Part shown: in pieces, positions 51,153-59,331 of the stretch
Position numbering within the stretch: position 1 is the stretch's first letter
Layout: every line of letters begins with the position of its first letter
Assembly: GCF_002929825.1 (NCBI RefSeq)
Contig: NZ_PJJN01000036.1
Location: 248,001-312,000, forward strand
Reading direction: 5' to 3'
Length of the DNA: 64,000 nucleotides
Source: Cryobacterium sp. Y29
GTDB lineage: Bacteria; Actinomycetota; Actinomycetes; Actinomycetales; Microbacteriaceae
Notes under the pieces: model-generated
The model's database searches: none
What the model was told of the DNA's origin: nothing
The model's input: the letters and a program-made list of their open reading frames with translations, nothing else
Made by a program: the position numbers and the translations under genes

Positions 51153-52256
51153 CTAGCTCGTTGGACAGGTCGGAACCCCGCTCGTGTCGCCGGTCTTGAT
51201 CGCGTCCAGGGCCGCCAGCGCCTCATCGAGGGTAGCAACGGAGAACACGGTCAGACTGTCGGGGATATTGCCGGTCACCTCGTCGCAGTTACCTGCCGGA
51301 GCCAGAAACCAGCTCGCGTCATTCTCGACGGCGCCATACAGCTTCTGCTGGATGCCCCCGATCGGGCCGACCACACCGGACTGGTCAATCGTGCCGGTAC
51401 CGGCCACATTCTCACCGCCTTGCAGCTCTCCGGGGGTGAGCTTGTCGATGATTCCGAGCGCGAACATCATGCCGGCGCTCGGGCCGCCGACCTTGTCGAG
51501 TTGAATCTGCACCTCGAACGGAAAGTCGTAAGCGACTGAGACGTTGACCCCGGCCACGACCGTGCCGGCGCTGTCGATCGGGGTGACCTCGACGGTGCGC
51601 GCTACGCCGCCTCGCACGATGTCGAGGCTGGCCGCCGTCTCGGCGCCGTTGGTCTGCAACGCGGCACGCAGCTCCGCGACGTTGACAACCGGCGTCCCGT
51701 TCACCGCAGAGATCTGATCCTCAGGTTCGATCACGCCCGCCGCCGGGGAGCCATCGGGCAAGCTGACCACCGTGACTGTCGTTGGGTAGTCGTAGCCGAG
51801 ATGAGTGAGGGCCGCGGCGATGGCATCCTGTTGGGAATTGATCATGTCGGCGCTGGAGCGCGCATCACGTTGTTCGGTGCTGACATTGGCGGGAAACACC
51901 TGGTCGATGGGGAGGACGGCTTCACTCGGGTCAAGCCATGCTCCGGCGACACTGAGCCAGCTCGGGCGGTTCTCCCGGTTGCCGAGCAGGGACACCGTGA
52001 GCAGGTCGAGCGTGCCCTTGGTCGGGTAGACCGTCTCACCCGGAATGGTGATGAGGGCGGTCTCGACGTCGTTGGAATCGGTGGCGGAGCCGAGAGTGTT
52101 GTAGACCGGTCCGGGCTTTTCGATGACGTAGGGGGCCGGCATGACGCCGAGAATCACTCCGGCGACGAGGGCGATCAACAACGCCGTCCAGCCGATCGAG
52201 GGGCGTCGACGCCGTGCACCCTGGGGTGCCGGTGAGTCATCGGTGAAGAGAGCCAC
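51153..52256 (-). CDS. Lon-like PDZ serine protease
   Basis: Membrane-anchored protease (367 aa): one N-terminal transmembrane helix (residues 22-41), a PDZ domain around 160-225 (GSPAAGVIEPEDQISAVNGTPV), and a C-terminal Lon (S16) domain with the Ser-Lys dyad S260 (KVGGPSAGMMFALG) and K305 (VGPIGGIQQKLYGA). The active site faces outside. GTG at 52256 is chosen for GGAAGGAG 5 bases upstream. The frame's ATG-side start at 52319 would run across the promoter region shared with the divergent metalloprotease gene. Confidence 0.88.
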   Translation of the reverse strand: MALFTDDSPAPQGARRRRPSIGWTALLIALVAGVILGVMPAPYVIEKPGPVYNTLGSATDSNDVETALITIPGETVYPTKGTLDLLTVSLLGNRENRPSWLSVAGAWLDPSEAVLPIDQVFPANVSTEQRDARSSADMINSQQDAIAAALTHLGYDYPTTVTVVSLPDGSPAAGVIEPEDQISAVNGTPVVNVAELRAALQTNGAETAASLDIVRGGVARTVEVTPIDSAGTVVAGVNVSVAYDFPFEVQIQLDKVGGPSAGMMFALGIIDKLTPGELQGGENVAGTGTIDQSGVVGPIGGIQQKLYGAVENDASWFLAPAGNCDEVTGNIPDSLTVFSVATLDEALAALDAIKTGDTSGVPTCPTS

Positions 52257-52400
52257 CGTGCTCCTTCCGTATTGGTTCCTGCCAGGTTCGGGGTCGTGTT
52301 CGCGACGGGCGCACTGCAAGCCCTTCAGCCTAGGATATTTCCCAGCCCCGAGCGGGCTACTCGCACTAGCGTAGAAGTATGCAACTGAGAGGGGCCTGAA

Positions 52401-53783
52401 GTGGCCGACGACTCCCTACCCCCGAACGACCAGAACCCGGGCGAGCCCGGCGATAAGAACCCCAGTGACGAGTTCCGTGACATGCTGCGCGACATTCTGA
52501 GCGGCAAGAGCGGTATCGACCCGGGCCAGCTCGCCAACGCGGCCGGCCTGCCCAATGACCCGGCCAGTGTGGCGGCTCTTATGCAACAGCTCCAGGGCGC
52601 TATGAACTCCCAAGGCACCGGTGTGGACTGGCAGATTGCGCTCACCCAGGGCCAGCAACGAGCGGCTAACGGCCAGCTCACGGCGACCGACGAGCAGCAG
52701 ACCCAGCTGCGCCAGGCTTTTCACATCGCGGCCCTCTGGCTCGACGACGTCATCTCCGTGGCCGAACTGACCGTTGAACCCCGAATGATGACCCGTCGCG
52801 AGTGGGTTACTGCGACCATGCCGCTGTGGACCCAGCTGGCCGAACCCGTAGCAACGAGTATCTCCGATTCGCTCACCCGGGTCTTCGCCGAACAGGTGCC
52901 CGAAGAGATGCAGGGCATGGTGGCCAACGCGAGCCAGCTCGTACGCAGTATCGGCGGCACCCTCTTTGCAATGCAGCTGGGCCAGGTCGTCGGCCAGCTG
53001 GCCAGCGAGGTCGTCAGCGGCGGCGACGTCGGCATTCCGCTGCTCGGCGAGCAGCAGGCTGCCCTACTCCCCCAGAACGTTTCCGATTTCGGCGCCGGCC
53101 TCGACGTTCCCACCGACCAAGTGCAGATCTACCTGGCCGTGCGTGAGATTGCCCACGCCCGACTGTTTCGGCACGCCCGCTGGCTGCGCCTGCATCTGAC
53201 CAGCGCGGTCACGGCGTATGCGCGCGGTATCAGCATCGACTCCAGCCGTCTTGAAGAACTCGCCGGAAGCTTCGACCCCTCCAACCCGGAAGACCTGCGT
53301 CAGGCCATGGTGGACGGTTCACTCATCCAACAGAAGTCCGAGTCGCAACTTCTAGCACTGTCGCGCCTCGAAACGATGCTCGCCCTGGTCGAAGGCTGGG
53401 TTGATGTCGTCACCGCCCGCGCCACGATCCGGCTGCCCAAAGCCGATGCCATCGCCGAGACTGTCAAACGCCGCCGGGCTTCCGGCGGTCCGGCCGAATC
53501 CGCTTTCGCGACCCTCGTCGGTCTCGAACTGCGCCCGCGCCGACTGCGGGAGGCCGCAGCGATGTGGCAAGCCGTGACGGATGCCGTTGGCAACGAAGCG
53601 CGCGACGCCCTCTGGTCGCACCCCGACCTGCTGCCCACCGAGCAGGACATCGACGATCCCCAGCAGTTGATCGCCCGCCTGACGAGCGCGGCACGCGGCG
53701 AGCCCGAGGTGCTCGACGACGTCGATCAGGCCCTCGAAGATCTGCTGCGCGATGACGGCGCCGAGCGCCCACACGAGGCATAA
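52401..53783 (+). CDS. DUF2342-type zinc-dependent metalloprotease-like protein
   Basis: A 460-residue cytoplasmic protein of the actinobacterial DUF2342/coenzyme-F420-associated hydrolase family. The N-terminus is polar (first 60 residues), and the helical core includes EPRMMTRREWVTATMPLWTQLAEP near residue 118. The presumed metal site is VREIAHARLFRHARWLRLHL near 250, where Glu and His in EIAH and the following His are candidate ligands. The catalytic function is predicted for the family, not demonstrated here. GTG start at 52401 with GAGGGG upstream. It is divergent from the Lon-like protease, as the corresponding genes are in mycobacteria. Confidence 0.8.
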   Translation: MADDSLPPNDQNPGEPGDKNPSDEFRDMLRDILSGKSGIDPGQLANAAGLPNDPASVAALMQQLQGAMNSQGTGVDWQIALTQGQQRAANGQLTATDEQQTQLRQAFHIAALWLDDVISVAELTVEPRMMTRREWVTATMPLWTQLAEPVATSISDSLTRVFAEQVPEEMQGMVANASQLVRSIGGTLFAMQLGQVVGQLASEVVSGGDVGIPLLGEQQAALLPQNVSDFGAGLDVPTDQVQIYLAVREIAHARLFRHARWLRLHLTSAVTAYARGISIDSSRLEELAGSFDPSNPEDLRQAMVDGSLIQQKSESQLLALSRLETMLALVEGWVDVVTARATIRLPKADAIAETVKRRRASGGPAESAFATLVGLELRPRRLREAAAMWQAVTDAVGNEARDALWSHPDLLPTEQDIDDPQQLIARLTSAARGEPEVLDDVDQALEDLLRDDGAERPHEA

Positions 53784-53862
53784 AGACGCGCAACATTGCC
53801 GCAACCTTTGCTGAAATACCGTCGTTTAACGGACGAAATGTCCCAAACGAAGGAGTTTGGCA

Positions 53863-54534
53863 ATGACAGTGACCGAGAGCAGTACGAAGACATCCACCCG
53901 GGTGCCGACGAACATGCATGCGGCCGTCGTGCACGAGTTCGGCGAGAACCTCACAATCGATGAGGTTCCCGTACCGACACCCGGCCCGGGCCAGGCCCTG
54001 GTCAAGCTGATCCGCAGCGGCGTCTGCCACACCGACCTGCACGCCATGGAAGGCGACTGGCCGGTGAAGCCGAGCCCGCCGTTCATTCCAGGCCACGAGG
54101 GTGTCGGCGAGATCGTCGCCCTCGGCGCCGACGCCGATGACCTCGCCATCGGCGACCTCGTCGGAAACGCCTGGCTCTGGAGCACCTGCGGAAGCTGCCA
54201 ATACTGCCGCACCGGCTGGGAAACCCTGTGCGAAGCGCAACAGAACGGCGGGTACAGCGTTGACGGTTCGTTCGGGCAGTACATGCTCGTCGACTCCCGC
54301 TTCGCTGTGCGCATTCCGTACGGAGCCGACCCGATCTTCGACATCGTGCTGAAGGGCCTCACCATCCGCGGCTCCATCGTGGGTACCCGTCAGGACATGG
54401 AAGAAGCCCTGCCGTTCTACGCTCGCGGCCAGATTCACCCCACGGTCTCCGAGCGTCGCCTCGACGAAGTCAATGAGGTGCTCGACGAGATGAAGCACGG
54501 CAACATTGACGGTCGCGTGGTCATCCGCTACTGA
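53863..54534 (+). CDS. Zinc alcohol dehydrogenase with internal in-frame loss of the Rossmann domain
   Basis: A 223-residue AdhP-like protein, where the family is about 340. The N-terminal catalytic half is intact: C55 (SGVCHTDLH), H78-E79 (PGHEGVGEI), structural-zinc cysteines C109, C112, C115 and C123, and GGYSVDGSFGQYM. Directly after RIPYGADP (residue 157) comes IFDIVLKGLTIRGSIVGTR, which in full-length enzymes follows the NAD-binding domain. So about 115 residues, including the GxGxxG motif and the third catalytic zinc ligand, are missing, with the frame kept and the C-terminus normal. AAGGAG 7 bases before the ATG is good. It cannot bind NAD in the usual way and may be a relic or a zinc-binding protein. 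Confidence 0.85.
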   Translation: MTVTESSTKTSTRVPTNMHAAVVHEFGENLTIDEVPVPTPGPGQALVKLIRSGVCHTDLHAMEGDWPVKPSPPFIPGHEGVGEIVALGADADDLAIGDLVGNAWLWSTCGSCQYCRTGWETLCEAQQNGGYSVDGSFGQYMLVDSRFAVRIPYGADPIFDIVLKGLTIRGSIVGTRQDMEEALPFYARGQIHPTVSERRLDEVNEVLDEMKHGNIDGRVVIRY

Positions 54535-54654
54535 TATCCGGTGCGGGTGGCGGTATCGTCGAATCCAATATTCGTGCGTGACCGCCCGCACCCCCTTGAT
54601 AACCAGCCTGTGGAGAACTCATCCAGCCGGGGCCATGTGCGTCATCATGTCGGC

Positions 54655-55527
54655 ATGGCCCTTCGACTGAATCCTCGATACCCCCTGGTGTGGCGCACAC
54701 CGAATTGCGTACAACTCGGCATCGACCACGCCGTTGTGCGGATCGATGGGCTCACTACCGCCCACGAGGCCGTGCTGTCAGCCCTCGCCGCCGGGGTGCA
54801 TCGATCAGGTGCGATGCTACTGGGAACGCTGGCTGGAGCATCCGCTGCCGAGGTGACGCATCTGCTCGAACTGCTCGAGCCGGCGCTGCTGTACATATCA
54901 GACGATGCGGAACCTCCGGTCACGCCGCTGCCCCGCACCGTGCTCGTTGATGGTATTGGAACGACCGCTTTTCGCGTGCGCACCCTGTTGGCCAACCTCG
55001 GAATCGAGGAGCCGCTACCCGGCACTGAACCAGAACTGGCAGTGTTGGTCGGACAGTACGTCTTCTCACCGGAGCGTCACGGGCGCTGGCTACGCCGCGA
55101 CATTCCCCACCTGCCGGTGGTGTTCAGCGACAGCGCCGCCCGGGTCGGACCGCTGGTTGAACCGGGCTTTGGGCCCTGCCTGACCTGTCTCGAACTCGCG
55201 CACGTCGATGACGATCCCGCCTGGCCGGCCATGGCCTGCCAGCTGGCCCCCCGGCAGGCTCCGAGCGAAACACCCCGGCTGAGCTTTGAGGTCGCCGCCC
55301 GGGTAGCCGGGCTCGTACAGGATCGCCTCGAGACCGGACGGTCAGCGGTGTTCGCCCGGTCGTTGCGCATTGACGCCATCTCCGGCACCGTTACGCGGAG
55401 CGTGCACCGGCTCCACGAGCGATGCGGCTGTCAAGCTCTTGCAGAAAACGAGATCGTTCCCGAGGCGCACGAGCCTGCACTCCGGAGGACGACCAACTCA
55501 GCGCGAGCCGCCTACGGGCCCGCGTGA
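54655..55527 (+). CDS. Cyclodehydratase-like (TOMM-type) orphan protein
   Basis: A 290-residue protein resembling the docking or ThiF-like part of azoline-forming cyclodehydratases: MALRLNPRYPLVWRTPNCVQLG at the start, a helical repeat-like region to residue 90, and a beta-rich middle (VLVDGIGTTAFRVRTLLANLGI). Then comes a zinc-type site, GFGPCLTCLELAHVDDDPAWPAMACQL near 175, and a later RCGCQAL. No precursor peptide, dehydrogenase or YcaO partner is visible. The ATG at 54655 fits the family start better than 54541. The last 137 bp overlap the convergent helicase gene, and residues after RCGC read as unrelated tail. Confidence 0.6.
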   Translation: MALRLNPRYPLVWRTPNCVQLGIDHAVVRIDGLTTAHEAVLSALAAGVHRSGAMLLGTLAGASAAEVTHLLELLEPALLYISDDAEPPVTPLPRTVLVDGIGTTAFRVRTLLANLGIEEPLPGTEPELAVLVGQYVFSPERHGRWLRRDIPHLPVVFSDSAARVGPLVEPGFGPCLTCLELAHVDDDPAWPAMACQLAPRQAPSETPRLSFEVAARVAGLVQDRLETGRSAVFARSLRIDAISGTVTRSVHRLHERCGCQALAENEIVPEAHEPALRRTTNSARAAYGPA

Positions 55528-57106
55528 TGCCAACGTAGAGCAGTCGGCGCTCCTCGTCTATCTGCTCGAAGGTACTTGCATAGCTGATCGGGACCAGTCC
55601 TTCACTCAAGCCGACCACGAACACGACATCCCACTCGAGACCCTTGGCCGAATGCATGGTGGCGAGTGTCACCGCCGAGACGGTCGGTTCGTGCTGGCCG
55701 GCCTGGCGTTCCATCAAGTCGTCGGTGAACTGGCGAAAGGTGGTACCGGCGGCGGCCTGGTCGACCAGACCCATCAGGGCATTGAGCGATTCCCACCGAC
55801 CTTGAACTGCGCCGCGCGTCTCCGGGGCGGTCTGGCTCCAGCCGAGGGACCGCAGCACGTCGCTGACCGACTTGAACAGCGGTTCTCCGATGATCGAAAC
55901 GGATGCCGCGCGCAGGCTCATCACGGCCTGCTTCACTTCGGGCAGGTCGAAGAACCGTTTGGCGCCGCGAATCTGGTAGCTCACCCCGACCTCGGTCAGC
56001 GCTGTTTCAAGCAGTGCCGCCTGCACGTTGACCCGAAACAATACGGCTATGTCTTCGGGTTTGGTACCGGTGCCGATGAGCTGCAGAATCTGCTCCGCGA
56101 CACCGCGGGCCTCGGCCATATCCGAGGCGTAGCCGCGCACGTTCGGATCGGAGCCGGTCTCGGATTGTGCGGCGTGCAGGGTCAGTGCGCCGGAACGGCC
56201 GCGCATGAGCTGGTTCGCGGTAGCAACGATGGGCGCGGTCGACCGGTAGTTCTGCTCGAGCCGCACCACGGTGGCATCCTCGTAGTGTTTGGGAAAGTCG
56301 AGCAGGTAGTCGCTGCGGGCACCGGCGAAGGAGTAGATGGTCTGGCTGGCGTCGCCGACGACGCAGAGATCGCGGCGGTCGCCGAGCCACAGCGCGAGCA
56401 GGTCGTGCTGCAGTGGCGAGACGTCCTGATATTCGTCGACGACGAAGAACCGGTACTGCTCACGAACCTGCAGTGCCACCGACGGTTCGGCCTCGATCAT
56501 GCCGGCCATGGCGAGCAGCACGTCTTCAAAGTCGATCTGCTTGCGTTCGTCTTTGAGCTTCTCGTAGGTCTGTTGCAGGGCGACGACCTGGTCGATGTCG
56601 AGCCGTCCTGGCAGGCTGCGGCGGGCGATACCGGCCGCGTATTGCTCGATGCTCAGGCCGCTGGTCTTGCGCCACTCCACCTCGGCCGCAAGGTCGCGCA
56701 GGGTGGCCGTATCAATTTTGAGGTGCAGGGCCTCGGCGGCGTGCCCGAGGATGCGACCCTTCCCGTCGAGGATGCGCGGTGCCTGCCCGCCGACCACGTG
56801 TGGCCAGAAGTAGTTCAGTTGAGATAACGCCGCAGCGTGGAACGTGCGGGCGGCCACTCCCCCGGCACCGAGCTGCCGCAAGCGCCCGCGCAGTTCCGCT
56901 GCCGACCGGCTCGTGAACGTGAGCGCCATGACCCGGTTGGGGGCGTATGCGCCGGTCAACACACCCAGGGCGATTCGATGGGTGATGGCGCGGGTCTTGC
57001 CGGTGCCGGCGCCGGCGAGCATGCAGACCGGGCCGATCAGCGCTTCGGCGGCAATGCGCTGTTGTTCATCGAGGCCCTTCAGCAGTGAGTCGGCGGTCAC
57101 TGTCAC
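55391..57106 (-). CDS. UvrD/PcrA-type ATP-dependent DNA helicase, short form
   Basis: Superfamily 1A 3'-5' helicase (571 aa). Motif I is CMLAGAGTGKTRAITHRI near residue 21, Ia is VMALTFTSRSAAELRGRL, II is FFVVDEYQDVSPLQ near 217, III is VVGDASQTIYSFAGA, IV is LEQNYRST, V is TMHSAKGLEWDVVFVVGL and VI is YVGITRARRRLAL near 535. The protein ends 30 residues after motif VI and lacks the HRDC and Cys-rich tail of mycobacterial UvrD2, whose genomic position it occupies. GTG at 57106 overlaps the nudC stop by 4 bp (GTGA). Its 3' end overlaps the convergent orphan by 137 bp. Confidence 0.88.
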   Translation of the reverse strand: MTVTADSLLKGLDEQQRIAAEALIGPVCMLAGAGTGKTRAITHRIALGVLTGAYAPNRVMALTFTSRSAAELRGRLRQLGAGGVAARTFHAAALSQLNYFWPHVVGGQAPRILDGKGRILGHAAEALHLKIDTATLRDLAAEVEWRKTSGLSIEQYAAGIARRSLPGRLDIDQVVALQQTYEKLKDERKQIDFEDVLLAMAGMIEAEPSVALQVREQYRFFVVDEYQDVSPLQHDLLALWLGDRRDLCVVGDASQTIYSFAGARSDYLLDFPKHYEDATVVRLEQNYRSTAPIVATANQLMRGRSGALTLHAAQSETGSDPNVRGYASDMAEARGVAEQILQLIGTGTKPEDIAVLFRVNVQAALLETALTEVGVSYQIRGAKRFFDLPEVKQAVMSLRAASVSIIGEPLFKSVSDVLRSLGWSQTAPETRGAVQGRWESLNALMGLVDQAAAGTTFRQFTDDLMERQAGQHEPTVSAVTLATMHSAKGLEWDVVFVVGLSEGLVPISYASTFEQIDEERRLLYVGITRARRRLALSWSSSGVQARAPRERSRFLQELDSRIARGAGARSA

Positions 57107-58086
57107 GGGCGAATCAGTTCCGTCGAGGCCGGCAACGGGGCGCCGAGCCAGCGTTCGATCATGGCGTGCGCTATTGACGAGGGGCCGGGCAGCAGCATCC
57201 ACTCGCCTGCATCGACCAGCTCTTGCCGGGTGAACCAGCGCAGCGCCAGAATCTCAGCACCGTCGGGCAGCAGATCACGGGCCCGCTGGCCGTCGGCGAG
57301 GCGAGCGGTGAACCCGCACATGACCGAGGCCGGGAACGGCCACGGCTGGGAGCCGATGTAGGCCGGATCGGTCACACGCAGGCCGGACTCTTCGAACATT
57401 TCGCGAATCACGGCCGCTTCGAGGCTTTCGCCGGGTTCGACGAATCCGGCAAGCAGCGAGTAGCGGTTGTTCTCCCACATAGCGTTGGAGCCGAGCAGGA
57501 TGCGGTCGTCGGCGTCGGTGATGAGTACGATCACGGCGGGGTCGGTACGGGGGAACACCTGGCTGTTGTCCACCGGGCAGCGACGCACCCAACCGGCCTC
57601 CTCGACCACGGTTGCCGCGCCGCAGCGCGGGCAGTGCGCGTGCGAGGCGTGCCAGTTGAGCACACCGAGGGCCTCGGTGAACAGACCGGCGTCACGGTCA
57701 TTGAGCACGGTTGCGACCATTCGAAGGTTCACCCACCGGCTCTCGTCGGGCTCCAGTCGGGCCGCAGCGTCGTCGTCGAGTTGCGCGGCGACAATGCGGG
57801 TGCCGGTCCGCTCGGGCAGGTCGGTCGGCAGGGACCGGCCGAGGTAGACGCGCAAGCCGGGATTCTCTCGACTCATCGCCACGCTCGTCGGAGGCAGCAG
57901 GGCGAGGTGTGCGGCGCTGGTCGAGTCGTTTGGTGCGAGCAGTATCTTGCCGTGCCAAACCGGCAGAACGCGGGTGGCGGCATCAGCCCAGAGCTGGTCG
58001 AACAGCGCGGGAATCGTGCGGCTCAGGTGGTCGCGGTCGACCGCATGGCGAGACAGCGGCAACCGCGTCGTGAAAGTGAACGACAT
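57103..58086 (-). CDS. nudC: NAD(+) diphosphatase / NAD-cap hydrolase
   Basis: Nudix hydrolase (327 aa) that cleaves NADH to NMNH and AMP and can remove NAD caps from RNA. A zinc-ribbon remnant CPRCG...RRCPVDN near residue 150 leads into QVFPRTDPAVIVL. The Nudix box GFVEPGESLEAAVIREMFEESGL is complete (near residue 210), and the NADH-specific SQPWPFPASVMCGF follows it. The fourth zinc position is Asp rather than Cys, a common variation. The ATG at 58086 has GGAG upstream; the frame's earlier start at 58140 adds 18 non-conserved residues. Confidence 0.92.
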   Translation of the reverse strand: MSFTFTTRLPLSRHAVDRDHLSRTIPALFDQLWADAATRVLPVWHGKILLAPNDSTSAAHLALLPPTSVAMSRENPGLRVYLGRSLPTDLPERTGTRIVAAQLDDDAAARLEPDESRWVNLRMVATVLNDRDAGLFTEALGVLNWHASHAHCPRCGAATVVEEAGWVRRCPVDNSQVFPRTDPAVIVLITDADDRILLGSNAMWENNRYSLLAGFVEPGESLEAAVIREMFEESGLRVTDPAYIGSQPWPFPASVMCGFTARLADGQRARDLLPDGAEILALRWFTRQELVDAGEWMLLPGPSSIAHAMIERWLGAPLPASTELIRP

Positions 58087-58170
58087 GGTCAGCTCCGAGC
58101 TCTGCGAGAACGTGGGTGTGGAGGCGTGGCGAACAGCCACGCAACCGGAAGTCGATCTAACCTAGTAAGC

Positions 58171-59331
58171 ATGGCCAGAACTCAACTCACTCTAGCCGCG
58201 TTAGCCACCTCCGCAGTTCCGGGGCTCGACGTGGCCTACGCCCGCAAGCACAGTGCCGGCGCGCACGGACTGTTCGACTCAGCGCTCGTTATCGACACAG
58301 ACGGGCGGGCGCTGATTATTCGCGTTCCCACCAGCCAGTCGGCCGAAACCGAACAGTCCGCCGACCTCGTGGCGCTGCGTGCGCTCACCACCGGCAATCG
58401 CAGCCGGCTTCCGTTCGACGTGCCCGAATATGTCGGTCAAACGCCGATTCAGGGAACCCGCGCTGTCGTCTACGAGCTGCTGGCCGGTGACAGTTTCGAT
58501 GCGGATGCCCTCACCGGACACGAGGGCGTCTCGGGGTCAATCGGCCGGGCCATCGCCGCGATCCACTCACTACCGAGCGCTTTCATCGGCACGGCCGGAC
58601 TTTCCCAGCAGAGCGCCGAACAGTGCCGCAAAGATGCCATCGACCTAATCGACCGGGCCGCCAATACCGGCTACCTGCCCGCCGCACTGCTGCGCCGCTG
58701 GGAACAGGCCACCGACGACGATGCCCTGTGGCAGTTCGCGCCGGCGGTGGTGCACGGGTCGATGTCGTCCGATTCCATTTTGATCACCGACGACGCCGTA
58801 TCGGGCATTCTCGGCTGGTCTGGCCTGGCCGTCGGAGACCCGGCCCGCGACCTCCACTGGTTGCTCGCCGCGCGCGGAGATGCCGCTGAACTGGCCATCA
58901 CCACGTACTCGACCGCTCGTCAGGGCAGCGACAGCCATATCACCCAGCGTGCCATGCTCTACGCCGAGCTCGAACTGGCCCGCTGGTTGCTGCACGGCGT
59001 CAGCAGCCACGACCAGTCCATCGTCGATGACGCCGTCGCGATGCTCGACGGCCTTGTCGACACGGTGCACAGCCATACCCAGCAACCGCTCTCCCCCAAA
59101 ACCGGCCCGATCATGACCGTTGGTGACGTGGAGAACATGCTCGACCATATGCCGCGCGCCGCCCGCGACTACGATCAGCATGCGGCCATGCACACCGACA
59201 GCTACAACTTCTCGGGTATCAGCATGGACTCGGACTCCGATAACAGGTCCACTGACGACCCTGTGTCCGGCGACTCGCGCACCGGGGTCATCGCCCCCGA
59301 CCAGGCAGCAAGAAGGTCCGCCTCCGAGTAG
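58171..59331 (+). CDS. Aminoglycoside-phosphotransferase-fold protein lacking catalytic residues
   Basis: A 386-residue APH/choline-kinase-fold protein. The N-lobe has GLFDSALVIDTDGRALIIRVPTS. The C-lobe has GSIGRAIAAIHSLP near residue 122 and PAVVHGSMSSDSILITDDAVSGILGWSGLAVGDPARDLHWLL at about 191-231. In active kinases this reads HGDxxxxN...IDW: here the catalytic Asp is Ser197, the Asn is Ser202 and the metal-binding Asp is Gly215. Phosphotransfer is therefore unlikely and a pseudokinase or scaffold role is suggested. A 70-residue polar tail follows. It converges on adnB with a 130-bp overlap and lies in the spot where actinobacteria often carry such a gene. Confidence 0.75.
   Translation: MARTQLTLAALATSAVPGLDVAYARKHSAGAHGLFDSALVIDTDGRALIIRVPTSQSAETEQSADLVALRALTTGNRSRLPFDVPEYVGQTPIQGTRAVVYELLAGDSFDADALTGHEGVSGSIGRAIAAIHSLPSAFIGTAGLSQQSAEQCRKDAIDLIDRAANTGYLPAALLRRWEQATDDDALWQFAPAVVHGSMSSDSILITDDAVSGILGWSGLAVGDPARDLHWLLAARGDAAELAITTYSTARQGSDSHITQRAMLYAELELARWLLHGVSSHDQSIVDDAVAMLDGLVDTVHSHTQQPLSPKTGPIMTVGDVENMLDHMPRAARDYDQHAAMHTDSYNFSGISMDSDSDNRSTDDPVSGDSRTGVIAPDQAARRSASE

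Noticed and set aside
53863-54534. Alcohol dehydrogenase considered as a frameshifted pseudogene
   Set aside because: There is one uninterrupted frame with normal N- and C-terminal regions. The change is a clean in-frame domain loss, so it is listed as a CDS with that note.
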